Shown one piece after another: positions 15,809 to 26,705 of a stretch of DNA of 45,838 bases. This DNA comes from Lutibacter sp. (lineage in GTDB: Bacteria; Bacteroidota; Bacteroidia; Flavobacteriales; Flavobacteriaceae): NCBI RefSeq assembly GCF_016342705.1, contig NZ_JAEINV010000022.1, forward strand, positions 1 to 45,838. The letters are read 5' to 3'. Within the stretch, counting starts at the first letter, position 1, and the number at the start of each line of letters is the position of its first letter. Made by a program: the position numbers and the translations under genes. The notes under the pieces are model-generated. The model ran no database searches. It had not been told where the DNA came from and saw only the letters and a list, made by a program, of their open reading frames with translations.

Positions 15809-17455
15809 CTATTGGTACTTTTTAAACCTAAAATAGTAAAATAAACCTCCAAAAATGCTTAAAATAATTAGAGGAAAAGCAATATTTATAAACTGCCATT
15901 TTTTAGCTTCTTCAAATGCTTTTTGTTTATCTAAAAAATTGATTTTAATTTTCCTGGTACGAATATTTAATAAACCAGCATCATCTAATAGAAAATTGAC
16001 AGCATTTAAAAGAAAATCTTTATTTCCATAACGTTGATTGGTCCATTTGTCAACTCCTAATTCTATGGGTTGTCCTTTTGATATTTCATTAGAAATAATA
16101 TCTCCATCTGAAATAACAATCATTTTGTTTTCAACACCATTTTCAAACGGTTTCAATGTTTTAAAAGGTTTAACTCTGCCATTGTATGCCGATTTAAATT
16201 TACCTTCTAAAAGTAGACCTAATGTTTGATCTCCGTTATTGTATTCTTCTTTTTTAGGTGTTTTTCCAATAGTTTTTAATGAAATAATTGCTGGAGTTCC
16301 TATTTTTTTTGAAAAGGGAGAACTTTGTAATAAAATAGTTTTTTTAATATTGTTGTTTAAAGTATCAATGTTATTGGCGAATCTTAAATTTACAGCTTCA
16401 ATATTTGTATTTATTGGATGATTATTTTTAGAAATTGCTAGTGGAAAATAAATCCAAGGAAACTGACTGAATTGTGTTTGATTTCCAATATTTCCGGTTG
16501 CTAAGGGAATTTGAGAACAGTACAAATCCGTTACTAAATCTGGGTTAATTCGGATGCCGTAATTAAAAAAGAAATCTGTTAAACCTAAATCTCTTGGGTA
16601 TGCTAACGTTTCTCCAGTTTTTTGTAAACTATCCAATTCTGCTTGTGCATTATCAATCATCCACAATGTTTTTCCTCCATTCATTATAAATTGATCCAAC
16701 GCAAATTTTTCTTGTTCCGAAAATTTTTCAGTTGGTTTTGCAATAATTGCCAAATCAAATTTAGAAAGTTCAAACAGCGTTTTTTGCGGTTGTGTTTCAA
16801 TAGAATCTAACGTGAATTGCGCTAATAAATAATATTCATTTAATTTTCGTAAAAAATCTGCAATATATATGTCTGTTAATTCACCATTTCCTCTTAAAAC
16901 GGCTATTTTTTTTGATTTTGTAGAAGTAACTTTATGGATAGCGTCTGCAAAAGCGAATTCTAAATTTTGGATAGAACTTTCTAATTGTTCATCCTGAGAA
17001 TTAGAAAAAACATCATTTAATAATGGAATTTTTTCGGTTTTATCTTTGTAATTAATTACTGCCCAAGGGAACAAAACCATTTCAGATAATTTTCCATTTT
17101 CCTGAACTTGTAAACTGCTTGGCTCTAAACCGCTGGCAATTAATTCTTCTGAAATATCAGTAGGATTTATAAAACGAAATTGAATATTTTTGTTAACAGA
17201 TTTTAATTCTTCTAAATGCAATTTTGTTTCCGTTTGAAGTCTTTTAAACTCCGCAGGAAAATCACCTTGTAAATACACTTTCACAAGTATAATATCATCA
17301 ACTTTTTTCACAATATTTTTTGTGGTTTCAGAAAGGGTATAACGGTGGTCTTCAGTTAAATCGAAGCGTTTATATACGTTGTTTCCAATAAGGTTTATCA
17401 AAATTAAACCAATAATAAAAAATACTATTTTAGAAGTTCTATTTTTCATTTTCAA
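15809..17455 (-). CDS. gldG: Gliding-associated ABC transporter substrate-binding protein GldG
   Basis: A 548-residue protein with an N-terminal membrane anchor (about 10-27), a large extracytoplasmic region and a C-terminal membrane segment (about 523-543). DLTEDHRYTLSETTKNIV near 31-48 and the WMIDNAQAELDSLQ segment match the GldG/ABC-type auxiliary family. GldF and GldG form, with the ATPase GldA, an ABC complex linked to flavobacterial gliding, although it is absent from some gliding species. The gene overlaps gldF by 17 bases. No gldA is present in the window, so the ATPase must be encoded elsewhere. Confidence 0.93.
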   Translation of the reverse strand: MKMKNRTSKIVFFIIGLILINLIGNNVYKRFDLTEDHRYTLSETTKNIVKKVDDIILVKVYLQGDFPAEFKRLQTETKLHLEELKSVNKNIQFRFINPTDISEELIASGLEPSSLQVQENGKLSEMVLFPWAVINYKDKTEKIPLLNDVFSNSQDEQLESSIQNLEFAFADAIHKVTSTKSKKIAVLRGNGELTDIYIADFLRKLNEYYLLAQFTLDSIETQPQKTLFELSKFDLAIIAKPTEKFSEQEKFALDQFIMNGGKTLWMIDNAQAELDSLQKTGETLAYPRDLGLTDFFFNYGIRINPDLVTDLYCSQIPLATGNIGNQTQFSQFPWIYFPLAISKNNHPINTNIEAVNLRFANNIDTLNNNIKKTILLQSSPFSKKIGTPAIISLKTIGKTPKKEEYNNGDQTLGLLLEGKFKSAYNGRVKPFKTLKPFENGVENKMIVISDGDIISNEISKGQPIELGVDKWTNQRYGNKDFLLNAVNFLLDDAGLLNIRTRKIKINFLDKQKAFEEAKKWQFINIAFPLIILSIFGGLFYYFRFKKYQ

Positions 17456-18167
17456 GTTTAAAGTTGGTTAAAAACAAAAATAGCAAGGTTATAGAAAAAA
17501 AATAAATTAAATCTCGCGTGTCAATTACACCTTTTCCTATACTATTAAAATGTGCGCTCATTCCTAAATTTTGAACGGTGTAATCTAAACTTCCAAATAC
17601 GTTATAACTAGCTAAGGCTTCAAATCCGTAGTATAAAAAGAATGAAATAAAAACAGCTACTAAAAATGAGACTATTTGATTTTTTGACAGTGTTGAACAA
17701 AATATGCCAATTGCGCTATAGGCGCTTGCTAAAAAAAGTAAACCAATAAAAGAGCCTAACGTTGTTCCAATAGCTAAATCTCCAACCGGATTACCAAGTT
17801 GATAAACACTATAAGCATATATTAATGTTGGAATAATGGCAATGACTACCAAAATTAAAGCGCCAAAATACTTGCCAAAAATAATTTGCCAAGTTGTAAT
17901 TGGTTTAGTTTTTAAAATTTCAATGGTTCCAGTATTTATTTCATCAGAAAAACTGCGCATTGTTATTGCCGGAATTAAAAAAATAAAGATCCAAGGTGCT
18001 AAAAAAAAGTAACTATTTAAATCTGCAAATCCTGCGTGTAAAATATTAAAATCACCTTCAAAAACCCATAAAAATAATCCGTTAACCAATAAATACAAGG
18101 TAATTACCAAATACCCAATTGGTGATGAGAAAAATGAAGTAAGTTCTTTTTTTAAAATTGGTATCAT
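17439..18167 (-). CDS. gldF: Gliding-associated ABC transporter permease GldF
   Basis: A 242-residue ABC-2-type permease with six predicted membrane segments, beginning MIPILKKELTSFFSSPIGYL. MRSFSDEINTGTIEILKTKP (about 67-86) is the conserved cytoplasmic motif of this class, shared with the Nos/Gld permeases. It lies one base after the monooxygenase stop and overlaps gldG, so translation of this set is coupled. It would pair with GldA for ATP-driven transport of an unknown substrate. Confidence 0.93.
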   Translation of the reverse strand: MIPILKKELTSFFSSPIGYLVITLYLLVNGLFLWVFEGDFNILHAGFADLNSYFFLAPWIFIFLIPAITMRSFSDEINTGTIEILKTKPITTWQIIFGKYFGALILVVIAIIPTLIYAYSVYQLGNPVGDLAIGTTLGSFIGLLFLASAYSAIGIFCSTLSKNQIVSFLVAVFISFFLYYGFEALASYNVFGSLDYTVQNLGMSAHFNSIGKGVIDTRDLIYFFSITLLFLFLTNFKLENEK

Positions 18168-18168
18168 T

Positions 18169-18465
18169 TTATGATAAGCTTTCTAATTTATCTACACTCC
18201 AAGCTTCTGGTTTATCAGAAAAAAGGATTTTAGTTTTTGCCCAAACAGCTTTAAATAGTTCAGAGTTTCTATAATTATTTAAATGTTTTTCAGAATCCCA
18301 ATAACTATAAGTAAAAAATATAGTTGGTTCGTTTTTATCTTTGTATAATTCTAATAAACGGCAACCTTCAAAGTTTCGTATTTTAGTTTTGTTTTCATTA
18401 AAATTTTCAAGGAATTGTTCAATTTTAGTGGCGTCAAAAGTCATTTTTACAATTCTTACAAACAT
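18169..18465 (-). CDS. ABM-domain monooxygenase-like protein
   Basis: A 98-residue protein of the antibiotic-biosynthesis-monooxygenase (ABM) fold. It shows the beta-alpha pattern MFVRIVKMTF, then EGCRLLELYKDKN, then YSYWDSEKHLNNYRNSELF. This is a dimeric ferredoxin-like fold used by quinol monooxygenases and heme-degrading enzymes, but many members have no tested activity. It lies 3 bases after the SAM-hydrolase-like gene and 1 base before gldF. The pairing with gldFG is probably just shared transcription. Confidence 0.85.
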   Translation of the reverse strand: MFVRIVKMTFDATKIEQFLENFNENKTKIRNFEGCRLLELYKDKNEPTIFFTYSYWDSEKHLNNYRNSELFKAVWAKTKILFSDKPEAWSVDKLESLS

Positions 18466-18468
18466 ATT

Positions 18469-19299
18469 TTAAGTGAATTTTACGGTAATAAAATCTCTAT
18501 AATTTAAGCCTAATAAAGAGGCTGCACCACCAACAGTATTTAAATTGCTTCTGTAAATAGCAATTTCTAAATAATTAGAAGTGTTAAATAAGGCCAAACG
18601 CGTTCCATCTTTTTGTCGTTGTTCTTTTGGTACTGAAAAATCAACAATATCGCTATATTTTTCAACAATTTTTTTAAATGAATATCTGTTGGCAATTACT
18701 TCAAAATCTCGTCCTTTACCTATTTCATTAAATGTTTTTTTAGAAATATTACTAATGGAATTTCCATAATTATCTACATAAATAACGTTACCGAAAATAG
18801 TATTATTGTCTGCTGAAATAGTTGGTTGTAATTCAACCATTTTTTCAAATTCAGGAATTACTTTGCCAATAACTTCTAATTTTCCTCCGCGTGCAATGTG
18901 ACAGGCAACTTTAACAAAAACATCTAAAACCGGAAAAATAGTTTCAACACGATCGTGAATATTGATTTCAACAATTTTTTCGGGTTTAATTTCAGAAGCT
19001 AATAAAGAAATAACACCATTATTAGGACAAATAAAATAGTGATTATCTAATAATAAGGCAATGTGTTTGTTTTCTTCATTTAATTCAGAATCTACACCAA
19101 TAATATGAATACTGCCATTAGGAAAACTTTTATAGGCATTTCTTAAAATATAAGCAGTTTCTGTGATGTTAAAGGGTGAAATCTGGTGCGAAATATCAAC
19201 AATTCTAGCATCGGGTAATTCACTATAAATAGTGCCTTTTATGGCTCCTACAAAATGGTCTTTAATCCCAAAATCAGTAGTTAACGTTATTATTGACAT
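18469..19299 (-). CDS. SAM hydrolase / S-adenosylmethionine hydroxide adenosyltransferase family
   Basis: A 276-residue protein of the DUF62 family (relatives of fluorinase and chlorinase), which in characterised members splits SAM to adenosine and methionine with water. It starts MSIITLTTDFGIKDHFVGAI, has DARIVDISHQISPFN (about 30-44) and FICPNNGVISLL (about 89-100), and a C-terminal beta domain with VDNYGNSISNI. Length matches the family. First gene of the minus-strand operon that ends in gldG; it is divergent from phoH across 179 bases. Confidence 0.9.
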   Translation of the reverse strand: MSIITLTTDFGIKDHFVGAIKGTIYSELPDARIVDISHQISPFNITETAYILRNAYKSFPNGSIHIIGVDSELNEENKHIALLLDNHYFICPNNGVISLLASEIKPEKIVEINIHDRVETIFPVLDVFVKVACHIARGGKLEVIGKVIPEFEKMVELQPTISADNNTIFGNVIYVDNYGNSISNISKKTFNEIGKGRDFEVIANRYSFKKIVEKYSDIVDFSVPKEQRQKDGTRLALFNTSNYLEIAIYRSNLNTVGGAASLLGLNYRDFITVKFT

Positions 19300-19478
19300 A
19301 AATTATCTCGCAAGTTTTTTTTAAAAATCGAATAAAATTGTACCTTAATAAAATGTTTAAAACTTATTTGTAAAGAATCAAATTTTATTAGTTGATATAA
19401 TTAAATTTGTTACAAATCTAATCATTTATTCTGTTAATGGAAATCTAAATTTTATTTAAACTTAACAACTTTTATCAT

Positions 19479-20432
19479 TTGAACGAGCGCATTATTGAAC
19501 TGACAGAGATTAACCCAAACGATTTGTTTGGAACTCAAAATTCTCATATAGAAATATTAAAAAAATATTATCCAAAACTTAAAATAGTAGCAAGAGGAAC
19601 AAGCTTAAAAGCTTACGGAGAACCTGAAATTTTGGATGAATTTGAGAAACGTTTAACAATGCTTATCAATTATTTTAACAAGTATAATAAGTTAGATGAA
19701 AATAGTATTGAACAAATTTTAACTTCAAACGGAAAAGAAGGTAAAACCACAAAATTTGCTGATGATGTTTTGGTTCACGGAGTAAGTGGAAGATTGATAA
19801 AAGCCCAAACTGTAAATCAGCGAAAAATGGTTGATAAAATGGCGAAGAACGATATGCTTTTTGCCATTGGTCCAGCAGGAACAGGAAAAACATATACAGC
19901 AGTTGCATTGGCAGTAAAAGCACTGAAGGAAAAAGAAGTTAGAAGAATTGTACTAACACGGCCTGCTGTTGAATCCGGCGAAAACTTAGGTTTTTTACCA
20001 GGAGATTTAAAGGAAAAATTAGATCCGTATATGCAACCATTGTATGATGCTTTGAGAGATATGATTCCTTTTGAAAGATTAGATTCTTACATAGAAAAAG
20101 GAATTATAGAAATTGCTCCCTTGGCATTTATGCGTGGAAGAACATTAGACAACGCCTTTGTGATTTTAGATGAAGCGCAAAATACCACTCATAATCAAAT
20201 GAAAATGTTTTTAACAAGAATGGGGAAAAGCGCTAGATTTGTTATAAACGGAGACCCTGGGCAAATAGATTTACCTCGTAGGCAAGTTTCTGGTTTAAAG
20301 GAAGCTATGCTAACCTTAAAAGATATTAAAGGAATTGCATTTGTACATTTTGATGATAAAGATGTAATTAGACACAGATTGGTAAAAGAAATAATTACAG
20401 CCTATAAAAATTTAGAAGTAGGCACCGAATAA
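19479..20432 (+). CDS. phoH: PhoH-family ATPase
   Basis: A 317-residue cytoplasmic P-loop NTPase. Walker A is GPAGTGKT (131-138), Walker B is VILDEAQN (228-235), and NGDPGQIDLP follows near 259-268, the pattern of PhoH/PhoL. PhoH proteins are linked to RNA metabolism and ribosome maturation. The start is TTG: the frame upstream reaches a TAA stop at 19446 without any ATG, and the MNERIIELTE start matches relatives, so the TTG is well supported. A TAAATTTG -7-like element sits at 19402-19409. Confidence 0.93.
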   Translation: MNERIIELTEINPNDLFGTQNSHIEILKKYYPKLKIVARGTSLKAYGEPEILDEFEKRLTMLINYFNKYNKLDENSIEQILTSNGKEGKTTKFADDVLVHGVSGRLIKAQTVNQRKMVDKMAKNDMLFAIGPAGTGKTYTAVALAVKALKEKEVRRIVLTRPAVESGENLGFLPGDLKEKLDPYMQPLYDALRDMIPFERLDSYIEKGIIEIAPLAFMRGRTLDNAFVILDEAQNTTHNQMKMFLTRMGKSARFVINGDPGQIDLPRRQVSGLKEAMLTLKDIKGIAFVHFDDKDVIRHRLVKEIITAYKNLEVGTE

Positions 20433-20476
20433 TTGAAGTATTTTTGAAATTTAAATAAGTAACACAACACAAAAAA

Positions 20477-21427
20477 ATGAGCAATACAATTAATAACACC
20501 AATTACAATTTTCCAAATCAAACTTCAGTTTATAAAGGAAAAGTTAGAGAAGTTTATAATATAAATAATGAAATATTAGTAATGATAGCTTCAGATAGAC
20601 TTTCTGCGTTTGATGTTATCATGCCAAAACAAATTCCGTTTAAAGGACAAATATTAAATCAAATTGCATCAAAAATGATGGAAGCAACTAAAGATATTGT
20701 CCCAAACTGGATTATTGCAATTCCAGATCCAAATGTTGCAATAGGTCATATGTGTACTCCTTTTAAAGTTGAAATGGTAATTAGAGGTTACTTGTCTGGT
20801 CACGCAGCACGTGAATATAAAGCAGGGAAACGTTTACTTTGTGGTGTTACAATGCCAGAAGGAATGAAAGAAAACGATAAATTTCCTACTCCAATTATTA
20901 CGCCTTCAACAAAAGCTGATAACGGAGCACATGATGAAGATATTTCAAAAGAAAATATTTTAGCTAAAGGAATTGTTTCTAAAGAAGATTATGAAGTTTT
21001 AGAAAAATACACACGTGCTTTGTTTAATAAAGGTACTGAAATTGCTGCAGAACGAGGTTTAATTTTGGTGGACACTAAATATGAATTTGGAAAAACAAAA
21101 GATGGTAAAATTGTTTTAATTGATGAAATTCATACGCCAGATTCTTCTCGCTATTTTTATGCAGATGGTTATCAGGAAAGACAAAATAGAGGAGAAACTC
21201 AAAAACAATTATCTAAAGAGTTTGTACGTCAATGGTTAATTGCCAATGGTTTTCAAGGACTAGAAGGGCAAGTAATTCCTGAAATGAATGAAGAAAAAAT
21301 AAATGAAATTTCTGATCGTTATATTGAATTATACGAGAAAATTACGGGTGAAACCTTTTTAAAATCAGACGTTAGCAATATTGCTGAACGAATTGAAAAA
21401 AATGTATTGGCTTTTTTAAATAAGTAA
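20477..21427 (+). CDS. purC: SAICAR synthetase
   Basis: A 316-residue phosphoribosylaminoimidazole-succinocarboxamide synthase, the purine step joining aspartate to CAIR with [13 protein letters not shown] (about 20-29) is the ATP-binding start, and [15 protein letters not shown] ([11 protein letters not shown], about 99-109), [12 protein letters not shown] (about 215-226) and the GYQERQ segment are PurC signatures. The length is that of the longer, yeast-like form rather than the 240-residue E. coli form. It follows phoH by 44 bases; its stop is 6 bases from the stop of the convergent nucleotidase. Confidence 0.96.
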   Translation: MSNTINNTNYNFPNQTSVYKGKVREVYNINNEILVMIASDRLSAFDVIMPKQIPFKGQILNQIASKMMEATKDIVPNWIIAIPDPNVAIGHMCTPFKVEMVIRGYLSGHAAREYKAGKRLLCGVTMPEGMKENDKFPTPIITPSTKADNGAHDEDISKENILAKGIVSKEDYEVLEKYTRALFNKGTEIAAERGLILVDTKYEFGKTKDGKIVLIDEIHTPDSSRYFYADGYQERQNRGETQKQLSKEFVRQWLIANGFQGLEGQVIPEMNEEKINEISDRYIELYEKITGETFLKSDVSNIAERIEKNVLAFLNK

Positions 21428-21433
21428 AATTTT

Positions 21434-22861
21434 TTATTGATATTGAAAATAGCTATTTACTTGTGTGTAATTTATTGCACCTGTATTATTTTGTAAATAT
21501 GCAATCAATCCTTCTGCTGTAGTATAAGGTTTAATAGTAGGCGTTTGTGTAAAATAAGAGTCATATACTGCTGGAATATAATCATTTAAACCAACTGTTA
21601 ATGAAATGTTATCATTTAATAGTTGGTTATTTTTATCTCTAATTTCAATAGTACCATTTACTTGTAAAATGTTAACTCCAGCATAGTAAATAGCAATTTT
21701 AGTTTGCTCTAAAAAGTTTTTAATTTCAGCAATTGTCATAGTGTAAGTCACTGAACCATTGTTAAAAGGATCAATACTATAAATTTCACGTTTTAAAATA
21801 TCTCCTGCATCTAAAGTATTTCTAATACCGCCAGTATTTTGAAAAGTTAGATCTACATTCATTTGTTTTCTTAAAACATCTGTATATAAACTACCAACAT
21901 TAGATTTTGAATGATAGGCTTCTGAAAAACCAATTATGTCATCTAAATTTGAATTTGCATTATAATAGTCAACTTTTTCTTTGATAGCAGCATCAACACT
22001 TTTATAATTATTTAAGTTAATAAGTTCATAATTAACAGATTCAATTTGCTTGTTTTTAATAGTCAGTTTAATTTTTCCCAAATTAGCTAAGTTAGATCCA
22101 GCTTGGTAAATAGGAATATTATTAACCGTTTGATTGGTAACAGAATGTGAATGTCCGCCAATAATAAGATCAAAATAAGGGTAGTTATTGGCTAGTTTAA
22201 AATCTGAATTTTCACCTAAATGTGTAAGTGCCACTAATACATCGGATTGTTGATTTTCTTTTAAATTAGCATATTTTACTACGCTGTTTTCAAATTTTTC
22301 AAACGTTAAATTTTGTACGCGCCAAGGATGTGTTGATGGGATAATATCATTGTCTTTTCCATCGGTTTCAACTAATCCTAAAAAAGTGATTTTAAGTCCG
22401 TTAATGGCTATTGTTTTAAAAGAATTTGGTTGAGTGATAGAACTATTGCTTGTATTTACATTAGCGCAAATCCAACTAAACTTAGATTGGTTAAAACGAT
22501 CATTTAAAATGAGTTCTCCATAATCAAATTCGTGATTTCCAATAACAGTAACGTCAAAACCAACAGCATTCATAACATCAATCATTGGAAAACCTTTTTG
22601 TGGATGATTATCTACTACAGGATTTCCAGAAAAAATATCGCCACCACAAACTAACAGTACATTAGTCAGTTTTTTTTCTTCATCAACAATATGTTTAATT
22701 TTTGAGAAATTATCTAATTGTCCGTGTTGATCATTAATATGAAATATGGTAATTTCTTTGCTTGATTCATTTGGAATTACAGAAGTATTATCATTTTTTG
22801 AACAGGCAAAAATGAAAATGAGAATTATAAAATACGTAAATAATTTTTTGTTGAATTTCAT
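21434..22861 (-). CDS. 5'-nucleotidase / UshA-like metallophosphatase lipoprotein
   Basis: A 475-residue exported enzyme. The N-terminus ends FIFAC with Cys20 as a lipobox cysteine, so it should be lipid-anchored. The metallophosphatase domain has HINDQHG (41-47), GGD (73-75), GNHEFDYG (108-115) and GGHSHS (about 234-239), the dinuclear-metal ligands. The C-terminal half (about 300-470) is the 5'-nucleotidase substrate domain, with TGGIRNTLDAGD near 346-357. Both domains are in one chain, as in UshA. It probably releases nucleosides and phosphate from external nucleotides. Confidence 0.92.
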   Translation of the reverse strand: MKFNKKLFTYFIILIFIFACSKNDNTSVIPNESSKEITIFHINDQHGQLDNFSKIKHIVDEEKKLTNVLLVCGGDIFSGNPVVDNHPQKGFPMIDVMNAVGFDVTVIGNHEFDYGELILNDRFNQSKFSWICANVNTSNSSITQPNSFKTIAINGLKITFLGLVETDGKDNDIIPSTHPWRVQNLTFEKFENSVVKYANLKENQQSDVLVALTHLGENSDFKLANNYPYFDLIIGGHSHSVTNQTVNNIPIYQAGSNLANLGKIKLTIKNKQIESVNYELINLNNYKSVDAAIKEKVDYYNANSNLDDIIGFSEAYHSKSNVGSLYTDVLRKQMNVDLTFQNTGGIRNTLDAGDILKREIYSIDPFNNGSVTYTMTIAEIKNFLEQTKIAIYYAGVNILQVNGTIEIRDKNNQLLNDNISLTVGLNDYIPAVYDSYFTQTPTIKPYTTAEGLIAYLQNNTGAINYTQVNSYFQYQ

Positions 22862-22931
22862 AAAGAGCCATTTTTTAGCTTTATAAAGTTAGTTAATTTT
22901 AATAATATGGAAAGGAATTAAAAGCAAAAAA

Positions 22932-22960
22932 AAGCATCAAAGTTTTTAAGTTTGATGCTT
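22932..22960. terminator. Intrinsic terminator after yidC
   Basis: AAGCATCAAA (22932-22941) and TTTGATGCTT (22951-22960) pair over 10 bp with a 9-base loop, flanked by A- and T-runs. It separates yidC from the downstream nucleotidase gene, both on the minus strand. Confidence 0.88.
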
Positions 22961-22984
22961 TTTTTAAATATTTTAAAAAGAATG

Positions 22985-24883
22985 TTATTTCTTTTTTTGC
23001 TGCTTTGCTTGTTGCTCTTGTGCTTGTTTCATGGCGTCATTTAATTTCTGACGAAACTTACTTTCTTTTTTAGGTTTCTTTTTGTTTTCCTGAATTTGAG
23101 CGTGAATTTTATCTTCATCAATAATGTAGTTTTTAATAACTAACATAATTCCAACAGTTAATAAGTTAGAAACAAAATAGTACAAACTTAAGCTACTTGC
23201 ATACATATTAAAGAAAATTAACATCATAACTGGCGACAGATACATCATCATTTTCATCATTTTTTGCATATCTGGCATTCCTTCTTGTTGAGGTTGCATA
23301 TTCATTTGCTGGCTTTGACTCATTCTCATATAAAAGAAAATGGCTACAGAAGCTAAAATTGGAAATAAACTGATATGATCTCCGTACATTGGTATTTTAA
23401 ATGGTAATTTAAAAACAGAATCGTAAGCAGATAAATCTTCCGCCCATAAAAATCCTTTTTGACGTAAATCTATATTTGACGGGAAAAATCTGAATAGTGC
23501 AAAGAAAACTGGCATTTGTAACAATGCTGGAATACAACCAGAAAGCGGACTAACACCTGCTTTACTTTGTACCGCCATTGTTTCTTGCTGACGTTTCATG
23601 GCATTTTCTTTACCAGGTAAACGAGTGTTAATCTCATCCATTTCTGGTCGAAGTACTTTCATTTTAGCACTTGATAAATATGATTTATACACTAAAGGCG
23701 ACATTATAATTCTAACCACAATAGTTAAAAGAATAATAATTAAGCCGTAGTTACCAATAAAACCTTGTAAAAAGTTAAAAACAGGAATAAATACATATCT
23801 GTTTATAAACCCAAATATTCCCCAACCTAAGTTTACAACTTCTTTTATATTTCTATCGTATCCTTTTAGAATTTTGTAATCATTTGGTCCAATATACCAA
23901 TTCATTTTTTGATTTAATTCGCCACCTTCTAAAGCAATTGGTGCTTTTAAATTAAATTGTTTGGTAAAAGTGGTGTCAATATCTTCATTTTCAACTAGTG
24001 ATTTTGAGGTTAATGATGCTTTTTCAAAACCTTGATCAGAAATTAAAATGGAAGAGAAAAAATGTTGTTTAAATGCTACCCAGTTTACATCACTTTCTTC
24101 AGCATCATCTTCCTTTCCAACTGATAAATAGTCAATTTTTTCATCTTCTTTTTCATAATATAATTCAGTTTGTTGATTCTCATAGCGAATACTTTTTTCA
24201 TTTTTAAACGCTTTTAAATTCCAATCTAAAACTAATTGTTGTGATGAATTTAAGGCTGAACTTAAACCTTGTGAACGAATTATGAAATCAATCATATATT
24301 CATCAGGCTTTAATTCATATCTATATTCTAAAAATTTATCATCTGCCACTTTCAATTTCATAGAAAGCACATTATTTTCACCATCTTTTGTTAAAGTTGG
24401 TTCAAAAAATAAATCTTTTGTATTTAATGTTCTATTATCTGAAGTTCCAAAATTAATATTGAAAGAAGCGTTGTTATCTTTTACAATATATAATGGTAGG
24501 GAATCATGAGTAACATATTTTTTTATTAGAGCTTCCTTAATTTGTCCACCTTGATTTGAAATAACCAGCCTTAATAAATCATTTTCTAAAATAGTTTCAT
24601 TCTTTGAAGCAGAAGGTAAAGAAGCTGAATACGCAAATGCACCAAGTTCCCCTTTTGCTTTTTCAAAAGAAAGTGAATCTGTAGCTTGAGTAATTACTGC
24701 AGCAGTATCAATTAAAGTTGTTGTGTTTGAAGTTTTAACTTCTTCTTGTACTTGTTCTGTTTTAGCTTTTTCTGCAGCTAATTCTTCAGGAGTTGGTTGA
24801 TTGGTGTACATCCACCAAATCATAATTGCACCTAATAGAACGAATCCTATGAGGGAATTAAAGTCGAATTTTTTTTCTTCCAT
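22985..24883 (-). CDS. yidC: Membrane protein insertase YidC
   Basis: A 632-residue insertase that folds proteins into the inner membrane alone or with Sec. There is one N-terminal membrane segment (about 11-26), a large periplasmic domain (about 80-350) typical of Gram-negative YidC, then the conserved five-segment core (about 355-590) with YKSYLSSAKMK and GCIPALLQMPVFFALFRFFP (about 450-469). A Met-rich stretch (MQPQQEGMPDMQKMMKMMM) and a very basic tail follow, the tail being expected to bind ribosomes. A TACTTTTG -7 element lies at 24950-24943, with no clear -33. It is 110 bases from pyrG, so it may also be read through from there. Confidence 0.96.
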   Translation of the reverse strand: MEEKKFDFNSLIGFVLLGAIMIWWMYTNQPTPEELAAEKAKTEQVQEEVKTSNTTTLIDTAAVITQATDSLSFEKAKGELGAFAYSASLPSASKNETILENDLLRLVISNQGGQIKEALIKKYVTHDSLPLYIVKDNNASFNINFGTSDNRTLNTKDLFFEPTLTKDGENNVLSMKLKVADDKFLEYRYELKPDEYMIDFIIRSQGLSSALNSSQQLVLDWNLKAFKNEKSIRYENQQTELYYEKEDEKIDYLSVGKEDDAEESDVNWVAFKQHFFSSILISDQGFEKASLTSKSLVENEDIDTTFTKQFNLKAPIALEGGELNQKMNWYIGPNDYKILKGYDRNIKEVVNLGWGIFGFINRYVFIPVFNFLQGFIGNYGLIIILLTIVVRIIMSPLVYKSYLSSAKMKVLRPEMDEINTRLPGKENAMKRQQETMAVQSKAGVSPLSGCIPALLQMPVFFALFRFFPSNIDLRQKGFLWAEDLSAYDSVFKLPFKIPMYGDHISLFPILASVAIFFYMRMSQSQQMNMQPQQEGMPDMQKMMKMMMYLSPVMMLIFFNMYASSLSLYYFVSNLLTVGIMLVIKNYIIDEDKIHAQIQENKKKPKKESKFRQKLNDAMKQAQEQQAKQQKKK

Positions 24884-24993
24884 GAGTGTTTATAAAATGT
24901 CAATTTGTCATTTTCTTTTTAAAAATTTTTTAAAAAGCCCGACAAAAGTACTAAATGTATTGTTATTTATTGGTATTTATTACTAATTGTATA

Positions 24994-26654
<1,661 letters not shown>

Positions 26655-26705
26655 AAAAGAACTCTTTAAAATTTTAAGAATTTTACGTTCATTTTTTTAA
26701 AAAAA

